Positions 39,901-50,356 of a DNA stretch of 50,666 nucleotides are shown piece after piece. Numbering within the stretch: position 1 is the stretch's first letter; each line of letters opens with the position of its first letter. The DNA is from an uncultured Clostridia bacterium (lineage in GTDB: Bacteria > Bacillota > Clostridia > Christensenellales > UBA1242), in the NCBI GenBank assembly GCA_944350115.1, contig CALVNZ010000001.1, positions 285,378-336,043 of the forward strand, in the 5' to 3' direction. The translations under genes and the position numbers were made by a program. The notes under the pieces were generated by a model. That model saw only the letters and a list, made by a program, of their open reading frames with translations, was not told the DNA's origin and did no database searches.

Positions 39901-42900
39901 GCAAATATTGCAAATGGCGAAAGTGGTTTCTATTTGTTTGGCACAGGAAATTCTTTTGCAGGATATCTTAGTGCTTATCAAAACAACGCAGAAATTTTAG
40001 ACCTTTTCACAGCAGAATCAGATTGGCATATCGAATTGCTTGCAAGGCCTTATTCAGCACAAGTTGTTTTCCAAGCAGGAGCTGATGCCACAGGCGCTCA
40101 AGTTTCAGATGTTTACTATTATGATCAACCAATTGATGTGACAACAATCATGGCGGGATTTAGTAAGACAGGGCACACAGGTTCTGGCTGGGAATTCACT
40201 TTAAGTGGAACCAAATATAATGTCACAGATGAAAGCCTTTTAAGCGAAGGAAAGTACTTGTTAGATTTTGCTTCTTTTAACGGAATAACAAGTGTTGTTA
40301 GTGAAAATGGTGCAAATCAAATCGTTGTTACAAGAACTTACACTGCTAATGAATATAAACTTTCATTTGATTTGAATGGCGGAACAATCGCTGATCCAAG
40401 CGGGCTTGAAGGCGATGCCAAAACAGGTTATTACAAAATGGTGACTTATGGTCAGCCAATTGGCTCTTTGCCAACGGCGACAAAAACTGGCTACAACTGG
40501 GGGCGATGGACAATTGACTCATCCACAGTCACTGCTGATTCGACTTATTCCTATGCAGAAGCAAAAACCATCGTTGCTAATTTTAATGAAAAACGATATG
40601 ATTTGGTTGTTTATGCAAATGGCGGGAAATTTGCTGAGGGTTCAGATGTTTCAGAAGATGGAACTTATATAAATGGCGAGCTTGTCTATGACTCACCTTT
40701 AACAGGGTTCTTTGAAGGTCTTGCAAGTCATACAGGGTTAAATAGACAAGGCTTTAAAGCAACAGGTGTGGCTTATGTTGTGAAATCTACAGATGGGGAG
40801 GGCGCGACATATGAACTAAAAAAACATATCACTGAAGACATGCGTTTCAACATTGAAGATTTTGGAGACACAGGATTTGATTTTGATGATTCAAGCTCTG
40901 TTTTGACACTTTATGTTGTTTGGGAATTTGCAGAAGATGCACTTGCTGTCAACATGACCGACTCAACTATTGCATATAACTCTGAAGACAAATTAGATTT
41001 TCAAGTTTCAGTATCGTTTAACGGAACATCTTATAATATCAACGAAACAAGTTCTATTCCAACTGATGCAGGCATTGCATTCGACGGCGATGCAACTTGG
41101 CAATATAGCACTGATGGAGTGTCTGGCTGGGCAGATTTTAAAGGCGAAGCAAACAACTATATGGTTTCAATTTCAAATGTTTCAGAGTCAGGACATTATC
41201 GTGTGACTTACACAATTAAAGACACTGCATCAATTTCAGTTATTGCTCCAACCAAAGAGATTTCTGGTGAAGTTGTCGCAACAATTGAAAAAGGCAAGGT
41301 TAAGTTTGAATTTAGTGGAATGGCAGAGCCTCCATATATTTATTCAGCAATGCTTGTTGCGAAAGAACTAATATCTTATAACTTGCCAGTCTTGAAGATG
41401 ATTGAAACTGATGAAAGCGCTATACAAAGTTTTATAAACTTAAATTTAGAAAACTTTAATTTCGGCGATGTTTCTCAAGAAGAAATAAATAGTATCTGTA
41501 AAATTACTTTTAAAACCTTATTGACACAATCGTTAATAGACACAAGTTTTAAAGAAGAAATCAAAACTGCTTATGCCAACTCTGGCTGCGCCGATCAAAA
41601 TATACAGAATCTTAATTACGCGTCAGTTGAAGAATTTAACAGCTTTATAGATTCGTTGACGATAGACTGGATCAACGCAAATGTTGATGGAGCCTATTAT
41701 GAAACATTATCTAATGAAAATGCCGTTTCTTATTGGTTAATGGTTGGCAGTGCGTTGCCATATTATATCGATATAAATGTTGAAGCAAACAACTGGAAAG
41801 ATTTTGTTACCCTTGCTGATTCTAATTTTGAAGGGTCTACAATTTTACTTGTAAAACCAGAAGAATACACAAGCGAAAACATTGTTTCAAAGATTACAGA
41901 AGATGCAAATGTTGGGCTTCATTATGTTGCTTACGAGCTCACTCCTTCTACAACATTTGATATCGACAATTATAAAGATATTAGTGTCGTTGATGAAAAA
42001 TATTATGTTGTGTTTACCAGCGACTATTTAAGAAATTATTCAATAGGTTGGCAAGGCAAAACCACAACAGCTCCGCTGTTAATTGCTCCAAGCACGACGC
42101 TTGAAATGACAGACACGACAGGCATTGCTGGACAAGATTATTCTTATGTTTTGACAACAACAAATGTACCTGGCGGAGTTTATCAAAAAGTTGAAGCAAC
42201 TGTTAAGCCAACTGCAACAACAGCAGGAACTTACAATTTCTTGGACGGAACGCTTATAGTAACTGAATACAAAGTTTACACAACTGATTCCGAATATTAC
42301 ACAATCACAAGACAAGAAGATGGTTCTTACAAAACAACAGGGGCAACGGGCGGATTGACCTTAGGTGACTTTAATGTTGAAAACATCAACCTTTATGTTG
42401 ACGGCGAACTTACACTTCTTGGGCAAGAGGCTTACAACAAATATGAATTTTCATCATCATATTTGACTGCAAGCGCTGGCGGAAGTGCAAACTTGACTGC
42501 GAATATTATTGAATCAGTTGAAGGATATGAATTAACCATTAATTCTGCGACTATTGAAATTGACGGAAGCTCACAAACGATTGAGGTTAATGGCAGAAAT
42601 GGAAGATTCTATGATTCAAAAGGCAACTTCTTGTTTGAAATTGTTGGCAATGGCGCAAACCCAGTGCTTTATGCAACAACATATGTCAAAGATGTAACGA
42701 TTGAAGTTGCAAACTTAACGCCTGCTACAAACAGAAAGTTTATTGGAATTTTAGAATGGAAAAAAGATGATACGAGCATTTATGAAACAGCTTTAAAAAC
42801 ATTGCAAGAATTCCCAACTTCGAAAAGCGTTAAAGTGACATTAGACAATTCGACGCTTAATCAGGCAAAAGCATTTAACGCAATTTACACAGAAGCAGTT

Positions 42901-45900
42901 TATGTGACATTCTCTTCAATTTCAGACAAATCAATTTCTTTGACAAGCGGGTTTGTTGATTATTCAATCTTTGTTCCTATTGCTGGAACAACGACATTGA
43001 ATGACAGTGGCGTGAATTATGATCTTTACGCATTTAAATCATTAGTTACACCTGCAGGAACTTCGGCAGAAGGCAAAAATTTGACAGTGACAGGAGATAA
43101 GCCAGTTTACAATGTGCAAGCGATGTTTGGTTTAAATGCTCCACAAATCTCTGTTGATCCTTCGGCTTGGACACTTGCAACAAAAGAAGGATCTTATGAA
43201 CTAGATGAATTTATTGACAGAATCATAATTTCAAATGACGGAACAGAAAGTGGAATTACTTACACTTATCAATGGTTGAAAGAGGGCTTGCCAATTGAAA
43301 GCATTGATGCAAACACATCAAACAACGGGACTTACAGCGTTAAAGTGACCGCAAATCATGCAAACTTTAATTCTGTTGAGAGCAATTCAACTGAATTTAC
43401 AATCACATTTACAAAATCATCTGTTTCTCTTACTGCACCAGAGACTACAAGTGGAACTTACAAAAATGCAAGCTTCTTAAATGACATCAGCTTCACTTAT
43501 AATTTAACAAATTCAGCTGACACTGGATTAAATGAAACAAAATCATTGACACTTGCAGATTTGCTCGCACTTAACAGCGCACCAACAAAAACAATTGTGA
43601 CTTCAATTGAAAAAGGCGGTGCACCTGTTAGTGACATCAAAGATGCAGGAGCGTACACAATTAAATTTAGTTGGTCAAGTGATACAACAAGCGTTTACGA
43701 GTTTACTGGAATAACTGAATTTACATTTACTGTTAGCCCAGAAAGCATTGAATTAAATAAAGGAAATCATTCTTTATCAAAGAATTATGGTGAAAGTGAC
43801 CCTGATCCACTTTCAGTTCAAGTGCAAGGAATTAATGAAACATTCACAGTTGTTTATGAAAATAGGGGAACAGGCGAAAGCGTAGGGCCTTATAACCTTA
43901 ACAACCCTCAATCACAAAACCCAAACTACACTGTTTCATTCCCAGCTGATGATCAAGGTCAAGGATGGTTTGAAATCAAAAAAATTGATGGGCTTGTTTT
44001 AAGAGCAGAAGTTACAGGAACTGTCACACACATTTATGACGGCAAAACTCCTGATTCAGTGACTGTTGAAGACGGCTCTGCTGGTGCAGTTGTTTTAGTG
44101 ATCAAGAGCGCTGATCAAGAATGGGGCAGATTGACATTAAGCGATTTCATGGAAATCCCAGAAGGTGGAAGTGCAGGAGAACCGTCAACTACAATTAAAG
44201 CAAGCACTTTTGCAGGAATAACATTTAGCGTGGCAAGCGCTTCAAAGAATGTTGGAGAATACTTCATTACTGCAACAGGCACAACCACAACATTTAGCGG
44301 CGGGTTCATTTTTGAAAATCCAACCGCTGCAAAATTTGCGATTAGTCAAAAAGAAGTGACACTTTCTGATTTAACAAAGGAATTTGATCAAACGACATCA
44401 TTTGACAGCCGTTTGGAGAAACACAATGTGACAATTTCTGGACTTGTTGGTGGTGAAGACCTTGATCTTACTGCAACTTTTGCTAGTGCAGAAGTGACTG
44501 AAGACGGGGCAAGTCATGCTTTGTCAGACCTTACACTTGTTGATGGATCTAACGGACTTGCTGGAAACTATAAAATCGCAGAAGGCTCTTATACAGGAAC
44601 AATTACAAAATCATCAAAAGTAATTGAGATTTCTTTTACAAACGACCCGTTTGTTTATGGCGACATTTCTAAAACCGATTTAAGTGCAATCGTGCTTGAT
44701 GGTAAAGTTGACGGAGCGTCAGTTTATCCAACTTATGTTGATTTCGATGTGACCATCACAGACGCAACTTACTCACAAGGAGAATTCTTAAATCAAGGAA
44801 GTTGGACAATTCAAGTTTCTCCAACATCTAAATATTACACTGTAAACTCAACCACATTTGAAATCACCGTTGGTAAAAAGACAATTACTGCAACTGCTGA
44901 CGGAGAGATAGTCAAAGATTATGATGCAACAACGGATGTTTTACAATCATTTAGTCTTGATGCTCTTGAAGGCGATGCTGTTTTAGCAACAGCAACTTAT
45001 GCAAGTGAAATGCCTGGTGAAGATATAGAAGTTACAATTGCACTTTCTGGTGCAGACAGCACAAACTACATTTTGGCAAACTCAAAAACGACTGGGCAAA
45101 TTAATGAAATCATCATCACAGTTAATGCAAACATAAACAGCATTTCTTTCGTTGATGGCGCACAAGCTATTGGGCAAACTATTTTTGAAATCAGCTATCC
45201 TTTCACTGAATCTTGGGCTGCTGAACAAGCCTTTGCACTAATCACGAACCCATCAAAAACAGGATATGATTTTGTCAAGTGGACAAGTGGAGATAAAGAC
45301 TTTACAGCAGGAACTATTGATGAAATTTTTGAAACTGCAATTACATCTAGAAATATTGATATAACAGCAGAATGGAAAATTCAAATATTTGAAGTTACAG
45401 TCATAATTGATGATGAGCAAGGCTCTTACACTGCTGATCCACAAGGAAGTGTGTTAAACAAAGTTCACACTTATGACTATTGGACAACTGCAACATTTAC
45501 TGGAGAAGCAAAAAATGGATATGTCTTGCTTTCACAACCGCAAACAATTCAAAACATAAGTCAAAATGAAACAGTGACTATTTCGTTTAGGGCTGCAAGA
45601 ATTACATTCGTGGTTGAAGCTGACACAAGCTCGCTTTATCCATCAGGAGCAACTGTTGTTTACGGCGGAGAAGGTTGGACGAGTTCAGGAACAAACGCTG
45701 TGAAGAAAGTGCTTTCTTACACAGATTTAGGAGAACTTACGGCAAATGCGTTCTTGCCAACGACCACATTGACAGGATATAAGCTTGCATCTTGGAAAGT
45801 TGGTGAAAAAATCATTTCTGCAAGCGATGGCGCCTATACTCTTGCACAATTGGTGGCGGATGCTAACAGCTCATTTACAAGTGATATTGCGATTGAGATT

Positions 45901-48900
45901 GCTCCACAATTTGAAGCAAACCAGCATCAGATTTCATTTGATTCTAACGGCGGAACACCAAGCAGTCTTGATCCAATCACGGTGACTTATGGCCAGGAGA
46001 TTGGAGATCAACTTCCAGAAGTTACACAAACTGGATATAACTTCATGGGTTGGGTTTACAACGGCGAAACCTACACAACAAGCACAATTTATGGCTTGGA
46101 CGAAGATATCACGCTTGTTGCTGAATGGGGCGTTGGAGTGTTCACTTTGCAAGTGACGACCGAGCACGCAACAGTCAAAGTTGTCAATCAAGATGGTGAT
46201 GAAATTGTAAGCACGGGTGGCGGAAGCTATAAATTGAGCCACGAAGATACTTACACAATTACAGTTCAAGTTGAAGCAGGCTATTCTATTGGAGAATGGA
46301 CAAATAGTGAGGGATTTGATTTCTCGCTTGATGAAAACAAACTTTCTGCAACTATTTCAAACATCTCTAAAAACGGAACATTAAACATTGCAACAGAAGC
46401 AAAGGACAATGAAATCAACATTATTATTGATCATGCGACAATTGATGTTGTCATTGGAGAAGACACAAAACCTTCTGTTTCAAAAACAGAGACAGGTTAT
46501 AAATTTAATGCCAAAACAGGTGAAGTTGTTAAGATTACAATTAAACCTGAAGAGGGATATGCAATCACTTTTGTTGGAACAGATCAAGGTAAAGTGACAT
46601 CAGAAGGAAATGTTTACACTTTGCAAAACTTCACAGCAAACACGAATTTAACATTTAGTGCAAAAGCAAATCAATTTATTGCAAATTTAGTTCTCGATGA
46701 TCATATAACGGGTGTTGAAATCATCTCTGGTGGACAAAATGCTGGAACAGGAAAAATTCAAGTTTCAACCGGCGAGCCACTTATGATAAAACCTATTTTC
46801 GCAACAGGATATGAATTAGCACAAGATGGTGCTACTGCAACAACAGGTGTTAGCGTTTCAGTGGATGGCGGAACAGGAAATATAACTTTCTCTGACTTTA
46901 CAAATGAATTTACTATTACATTAACTTCTTCTGGAATTTTCTATGACATGGGCGTTTCATTTAAAGCAATCGATGAAAACAATTCAGTTGTGGAGGAAGA
47001 CCAATTCAGCGTTTCTACCACTCCGTCAGGGCAAGCTCAATTTAACACAGAAATAACATTCGCAGCATCAATGGGCGCGGCAGAAGGATATGTGTTCCTT
47101 GGCTGGTTTGAAGGCACACTTGTTGAAGAAGACGGAATTTTAAATCTTGAAGGCAAAGAACCTGTCAGCACAGACCTTGAATATAAATTCATTGTGACAG
47201 GTGCACGGGATCTGACGGCTGTGTTTAAATACAGCGTGTTCAAGATTCAGGCATTCGTTGAAGGAAAAGGACAAATTTATAAAGACAGCATTGAAGAGGG
47301 AACGCTTGTTGCTGACAATGAAGACAATGTGTACATGTCAGAAGAGATGTTCTACAATCAAACTTTGACTTTGGTTGCAAAAGCAAAACCTGGTTATGAA
47401 TTTGATGGCTGGTATATAGATGGAGCAAAGGTGACAGAAGGTGTTACTGGAACTACATTTACAACAACAATTTCAAAGGCTTTTGACATAACCGCAAAAT
47501 TTGTTGCTAAAGAAATAAGATTTGACATTAATCCTGGGGTTGTTATAAACGGAATCTTGTATGATGGCGAAAGCATTGAAGGTTTAAATTTTGGCAAAAT
47601 CGAATGGAGCACAGATTCTGAATTTACAGATCCTGTTGCAACAGAAGATATGCCAGTTATCACAGAAACTGACGGAAAAGTTTATGTGAGAATCACAAAT
47701 TACGCTGGTTATACATTTGACTCCATTTATTCTGCGCTTGAAGGGTTTGATGGACAAATCAACGAAATTTCAAAAACAGAAAACACACATGTTTTTGAAA
47801 TAACCAACCTTAATGCTGATCATGAAGGCGGATACAGATTTGTTGCAAAATTTGTCGCTGAAACAACGACAATTACATTAAAATTTAATGACGGTAATAA
47901 ACAAATTGAGGCTGGACAAATTGTTGTAACCGCTGATCCTGGATTGAGCATTTCAGGAAACAGTTCTTCAGCAGTTGAAGTTAAAGCTGTGACGGGTTCA
48001 AGCTTGTCAGTTACAGCATCTATTTACCTTGGACTAGAATTTGCAGATGGTTCTAACCCAGTTAAACTTGCAGGCGGATCAGGGACTATTGAAAATCAAG
48101 TGACTTCAACACCTGACGCATCAACAGGTTGGGCACAGCAAGTGATCTTTACGGTTAAAGACTTTACATCAGGAATTGTTGAAGTTGTGATAAACGTTAA
48201 ACCAAAAACATACAAAGTTCAACTCTATAATGTTGCACTTGATGGAACAACAAGCCTAATTGGCAATACAATTGAAGTTGAATTTGGAACGCAACTTGAG
48301 GTTCCATCGGAAATTTCAACTCCAGAGAGAACTGGCTTCACATTTACTGGATTCTATGCATACGTGAATGGTGCAGGGAAACAATATTTGAACGCTGATT
48401 TAGTGCCTAATGGAAATTGGACAGACACCGGATATGAATACTTTGGTGGAAAATATGTTCAATCCACAAACTTTGACCCAATCACAAATACATTCTCTCT
48501 TTATGCAAATTACATCATCAATAAGACGCGCATCACAATTAATGCAGTGCCGAAAGGACTTGAAAACATAGACCCAACTGTTGCTGTAAAAGTTGTTATG
48601 GACGGACTTAATGAATCTAACTCTTGGACTTCATCAGAAGAATCTTTCTATGTTGACGTGAGAGAGGGTGCAAACATTTCTGTTACTGCTCCAAGTTATG
48701 AAAACTATAAGTTCGCTTACTGGACAATAACAAGAACGACTACATCAGGCGTTCAAAGTCAGGATAAAATTTACAGCGAGACCATTTCTCCGCTTTCTCA
48801 TGATAGAGATGAAAGCATAACGCTAGAAATTACTTATTATGCTGAAGTGCAAATTAAAGTTTCAGGAAATGGCGGAACTGCTTATTACACATATCAAAAC

Positions 48901-50181
48901 GAAGATGGCGAGACCATTTCAGTTGACAGTTCAGCTTATATTCCAACAACAAACAACATCATGCTTTATGCTACGCCAAATGCAGGATATGAGTTCATTG
49001 GCTGGTATGATGCAGAAGGGAAATTGATTGGAACGACTGCGACATACGAAGTGACCGCGTCAGCAGAAAATCCACTTTATGCAACAACATATGAAGCAAG
49101 GTTTGATGGACAAACAATGTCAATCAAAATTGGCGAATATGACAAAGTAAATGGAAAAATCACAACAGTCAGAGTTGATGGCAAAGAAGTGGAAAATTTT
49201 GAAAGTGGATTTAGTGCAAAAATTGGACAAAGCATTCAATTCGTGATCGAGAAAAATGACAACTTTGAAGTTTCTTGGACGGGCGGAACGGTTCGAAATT
49301 TAGGTGGAAATAATTATTTCTACAGGGTAACATTTGATGATTCTGTTGACGGAGTGATCACCTTGACACCTGTTATTTCTCAAAAACAATGCACTGTTAA
49401 ACTTTCAATCAAGATGCTCGACATGGCTGACAACAGTGAAGCTTCACTTGCAGCAGATGTAAGTTATGTTGACTTAAACGGACAATCAGTTCCTGTCAGC
49501 GTGATGAACGGAGCTACATTCAATGGACTTGCAGGAGGGCTTTTAGAACTTCAATTCTCATTTAAACCAAACTATAAGATTGCAAAAATGCTTATGAATG
49601 GTGTTGATGTTTTCGAAGGAGTTTCAGAAGGCAACAAAGTTTATATAACTCTTACCCCTAACACAATCACGAATCTTGCAAGCATCGAAATATATTTCAC
49701 TCGTGATTTGTGGGTGGATTATGTGAGCGCTGATTATAAACTTGCAGGTTCAGGCACTGATGGAGATCCTTATAAGATTTCTTCTCAAACTGATTTGGCT
49801 TTTGTCGCTTATATGATCAATGTTGAAAACAACACTGAATATGCAAACGCGGTTTATGTTGTTGAAAACAATATTAACATGAGTGGCAAATACTGGTCAC
49901 CAATTGGCACGCAAGACAACAAGTTTAACGGCAAATTCTATTATCGCAACCATGTGATTGATGGAATTAGTGTTGAATATGGCTATAAAGGTGATTTGAG
50001 TCAAGACAAAGTGTTTGGTTATGTTTCGGACGAAGCTTTGATTGAGCTTAATGAATATGACTACACACTTGCCATTGTCATCATTTGCATAGTCATCTTC
50101 CTTATTATTCTTGCAGTTGTAATCTACTTGATCATTAGAAGAAAACGCAAGAAACAATTGGAAGAACTTGCAAACAGCTGA
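36964..50181 (+). CDS. Giant surface adhesin-like protein (4,405 residues)
   Basis: One uninterrupted frame. An N-terminal membrane or signal helix (about residues 6-28) is followed by a GLUG-like module (about 58-135; EFASVAYAISYSNKTDWAS, PIGTETNPFTGKFNGNGYTITG). A very long beta-rich body contains InlB-type repeats (FDLNGGTIADP near 1135; FDSNGGTPSSLDPITV near 2990), GWY-type modules (YEFVGWY, YEFDGWY, YEFIGWY), MBG/YDG-like domains (near 2260-2700) and Ig-like domains. A helix-rich island lies at about 1445-1700. The first module recurs at about 4260-4335, then one C-terminal helix (about 4363-4387) and a basic tail. No sortase motif. AAGGAG gives ATG 36964. It probably forms a long wall-spanning stalk; adhesion is inferred. 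Confidence 0.93.
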   Translation: MSKTKKITSIAFAIIFAFLTCGIGLLTFLPSYFNGKLAEDKATTKAAVDISGPIENSGLATEVYNGQTFYMISTEDEFASVAYAISYSNKTDWASANYALANDINLQSKLWTPIGTETNPFTGKFNGNGYTITGVMVPMSASVDQNYFGLFGKVVGATLYDVVIGEFTYSYQGDVMPPYSGRLAGYVENTRLVDIYDLAYVRFPEILATELKTFGYISTGTTMYAGDTFTSKGKVYSPANYNSNLGSVQFNWAGISGEPNIVGKSIYVVNDGVGKMYLFEDESKQDIGSYKILVEGTSVVDPLTRGVYSNNYRDELPKEAGSLGLTDGDVVIEGSTLGKKMMGFKNGMDKSENPTYYQNINEYLNGGDGKPAASTDYNFVVADWKDLSYNLTIHAGYNSTSGEEVVIPINDVLYGDTWANVIAQISRSGYTLKKLTETKGGTDAVYEAEIVWDENYINKTVTPTYPKGSNVTQWDEAGQNVLNIDLYAEWQGEPVNTLVKFQNTNDAGASLDAMNNLSVVYADPEVGKITISEYGSVNGEYTFKAVANEELNFSFKLDNGYVVSDNGVSITGGVDSVSGDAPIISYSYSEDTKIHTINVKGIVAEDAQITIEIEREEIAIPVTAQHFNLSLSGHDSATTSISTTGDGQYTITTKIGESFNLVATATGNYEFDTYQVNGLTQVNAPTGDTGAEKTFAITVETFNNPSIVISAKERLFTASIDFVYDIYNTDGNAKPGTISIQCGEQVVSTGEDASWSNLMVNDPVVITVTNNEYYVINDLTVSGGSAVLNRTSDTTWELTGVVGGETYTITANFDKVQYTATYTGGFAFSGNSPTPILDAEGSPVDDASQIITFGGKTSYIYGEELTLSFDLISQYYEFVGWYYSNGVLISSDPDSTLTAPASNLNIYGVIKGKTATVTINTGTYYELADEIKNANKNLVTVSNGVSTITFTYAQPNSGAFSLQTLAGYGVSRVLIGPSSANIANGESGFYLFGTGNSFAGYLSAYQNNAEILDLFTAESDWHIELLARPYSAQVVFQAGADATGAQVSDVYYYDQPIDVTTIMAGFSKTGHTGSGWEFTLSGTKYNVTDESLLSEGKYLLDFASFNGITSVVSENGANQIVVTRTYTANEYKLSFDLNGGTIADPSGLEGDAKTGYYKMVTYGQPIGSLPTATKTGYNWGRWTIDSSTVTADSTYSYAEAKTIVANFNEKRYDLVVYANGGKFAEGSDVSEDGTYINGELVYDSPLTGFFEGLASHTGLNRQGFKATGVAYVVKSTDGEGATYELKKHITEDMRFNIEDFGDTGFDFDDSSSVLTLYVVWEFAEDALAVNMTDSTIAYNSEDKLDFQVSVSFNGTSYNINETSSIPTDAGIAFDGDATWQYSTDGVSGWADFKGEANNYMVSISNVSESGHYRVTYTIKDTASISVIAPTKEISGEVVATIEKGKVKFEFSGMAEPPYIYSAMLVAKELISYNLPVLKMIETDESAIQSFINLNLENFNFGDVSQEEINSICKITFKTLLTQSLIDTSFKEEIKTAYANSGCADQNIQNLNYASVEEFNSFIDSLTIDWINANVDGAYYETLSNENAVSYWLMVGSALPYYIDINVEANNWKDFVTLADSNFEGSTILLVKPEEYTSENIVSKITEDANVGLHYVAYELTPSTTFDIDNYKDISVVDEKYYVVFTSDYLRNYSIGWQGKTTTAPLLIAPSTTLEMTDTTGIAGQDYSYVLTTTNVPGGVYQKVEATVKPTATTAGTYNFLDGTLIVTEYKVYTTDSEYYTITRQEDGSYKTTGATGGLTLGDFNVENINLYVDGELTLLGQEAYNKYEFSSSYLTASAGGSANLTANIIESVEGYELTINSATIEIDGSSQTIEVNGRNGRFYDSKGNFLFEIVGNGANPVLYATTYVKDVTIEVANLTPATNRKFIGILEWKKDDTSIYETALKTLQEFPTSKSVKVTLDNSTLNQAKAFNAIYTEAVYVTFSSISDKSISLTSGFVDYSIFVPIAGTTTLNDSGVNYDLYAFKSLVTPAGTSAEGKNLTVTGDKPVYNVQAMFGLNAPQISVDPSAWTLATKEGSYELDEFIDRIIISNDGTESGITYTYQWLKEGLPIESIDANTSNNGTYSVKVTANHANFNSVESNSTEFTITFTKSSVSLTAPETTSGTYKNASFLNDISFTYNLTNSADTGLNETKSLTLADLLALNSAPTKTIVTSIEKGGAPVSDIKDAGAYTIKFSWSSDTTSVYEFTGITEFTFTVSPESIELNKGNHSLSKNYGESDPDPLSVQVQGINETFTVVYENRGTGESVGPYNLNNPQSQNPNYTVSFPADDQGQGWFEIKKIDGLVLRAEVTGTVTHIYDGKTPDSVTVEDGSAGAVVLVIKSADQEWGRLTLSDFMEIPEGGSAGEPSTTIKASTFAGITFSVASASKNVGEYFITATGTTTTFSGGFIFENPTAAKFAISQKEVTLSDLTKEFDQTTSFDSRLEKHNVTISGLVGGEDLDLTATFASAEVTEDGASHALSDLTLVDGSNGLAGNYKIAEGSYTGTITKSSKVIEISFTNDPFVYGDISKTDLSAIVLDGKVDGASVYPTYVDFDVTITDATYSQGEFLNQGSWTIQVSPTSKYYTVNSTTFEITVGKKTITATADGEIVKDYDATTDVLQSFSLDALEGDAVLATATYASEMPGEDIEVTIALSGADSTNYILANSKTTGQINEIIITVNANINSISFVDGAQAIGQTIFEISYPFTESWAAEQAFALITNPSKTGYDFVKWTSGDKDFTAGTIDEIFETAITSRNIDITAEWKIQIFEVTVIIDDEQGSYTADPQGSVLNKVHTYDYWTTATFTGEAKNGYVLLSQPQTIQNISQNETVTISFRAARITFVVEADTSSLYPSGATVVYGGEGWTSSGTNAVKKVLSYTDLGELTANAFLPTTTLTGYKLASWKVGEKIISASDGAYTLAQLVADANSSFTSDIAIEIAPQFEANQHQISFDSNGGTPSSLDPITVTYGQEIGDQLPEVTQTGYNFMGWVYNGETYTTSTIYGLDEDITLVAEWGVGVFTLQVTTEHATVKVVNQDGDEIVSTGGGSYKLSHEDTYTITVQVEAGYSIGEWTNSEGFDFSLDENKLSATISNISKNGTLNIATEAKDNEINIIIDHATIDVVIGEDTKPSVSKTETGYKFNAKTGEVVKITIKPEEGYAITFVGTDQGKVTSEGNVYTLQNFTANTNLTFSAKANQFIANLVLDDHITGVEIISGGQNAGTGKIQVSTGEPLMIKPIFATGYELAQDGATATTGVSVSVDGGTGNITFSDFTNEFTITLTSSGIFYDMGVSFKAIDENNSVVEEDQFSVSTTPSGQAQFNTEITFAASMGAAEGYVFLGWFEGTLVEEDGILNLEGKEPVSTDLEYKFIVTGARDLTAVFKYSVFKIQAFVEGKGQIYKDSIEEGTLVADNEDNVYMSEEMFYNQTLTLVAKAKPGYEFDGWYIDGAKVTEGVTGTTFTTTISKAFDITAKFVAKEIRFDINPGVVINGILYDGESIEGLNFGKIEWSTDSEFTDPVATEDMPVITETDGKVYVRITNYAGYTFDSIYSALEGFDGQINEISKTENTHVFEITNLNADHEGGYRFVAKFVAETTTITLKFNDGNKQIEAGQIVVTADPGLSISGNSSSAVEVKAVTGSSLSVTASIYLGLEFADGSNPVKLAGGSGTIENQVTSTPDASTGWAQQVIFTVKDFTSGIVEVVINVKPKTYKVQLYNVALDGTTSLIGNTIEVEFGTQLEVPSEISTPERTGFTFTGFYAYVNGAGKQYLNADLVPNGNWTDTGYEYFGGKYVQSTNFDPITNTFSLYANYIINKTRITINAVPKGLENIDPTVAVKVVMDGLNESNSWTSSEESFYVDVREGANISVTAPSYENYKFAYWTITRTTTSGVQSQDKIYSETISPLSHDRDESITLEITYYAEVQIKVSGNGGTAYYTYQNEDGETISVDSSAYIPTTNNIMLYATPNAGYEFIGWYDAEGKLIGTTATYEVTASAENPLYATTYEARFDGQTMSIKIGEYDKVNGKITTVRVDGKEVENFESGFSAKIGQSIQFVIEKNDNFEVSWTGGTVRNLGGNNYFYRVTFDDSVDGVITLTPVISQKQCTVKLSIKMLDMADNSEASLAADVSYVDLNGQSVPVSVMNGATFNGLAGGLLELQFSFKPNYKIAKMLMNGVDVFEGVSEGNKVYITLTPNTITNLASIEIYFTRDLWVDYVSADYKLAGSGTDGDPYKISSQTDLAFVAYMINVENNTEYANAVYVVENNINMSGKYWSPIGTQDNKFNGKFYYRNHVIDGISVEYGYKGDLSQDKVFGYVSDEALIELNEYDYTLAIVIICIVIFLIILAVVIYLIIRRKRKKQLEELANS

Positions 50182-50194
50182 TAAAAAGCTTATA

Positions 50195-50229
50195 AAAAAG
50201 ACCTAAAACTGTTTAGGTCTTTTTTTTTA
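50195..50229 (+). terminator. Terminator of the giant gene
   Basis: AGACCTAAA (50199-50207) pairs with TTTAGGTCT (50212-50220), followed by a T run. Confidence 0.9.
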
Positions 50230-50279
50230 TTTTGAAAAACAAAAAGACTTGAAATTTTAAAAATTATTTTAAAAAAATG

Positions 50280-50309
50280 TTGACAAAGTGCTTTTGGTTG
50301 TGATAAAAT
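50280..50309 (+). promoter_or_regulatory. rRNA operon promoter
   Basis: TTGACA (50280-50285), 18 nt, TAAAAT (50304-50309). It precedes a leader of about 150 nt. Confidence 0.8.
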
Positions 50310-50338
50310 ACCCTTGCTGCACAATTAAAGAGGCAGTA

Positions 50339-50356
50339 AGATCTATGAAAATTGAA
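50339..50356 (+). promoter_or_regulatory. boxA-like antitermination element in rRNA leader
   Basis: AGATCTATGAAAATTGAA resembles the boxA region of Bacillota rRNA leaders (TGTTCTTTGAAAACTGAA). A hairpin GTGAC-GAAGA-GTCAC follows at 50437-50451. An inverted repeat AATAACTT/AAGTTATT (50374-50381, 50402-50409) lies between them. Confidence 0.5.

Noticed and set aside
36964-50181. Giant frame as an assembly fusion of several genes
   Set aside because: The frame is continuous for 4,405 codons, domain types recur along its length, and the single signal and anchor lie only at the ends.
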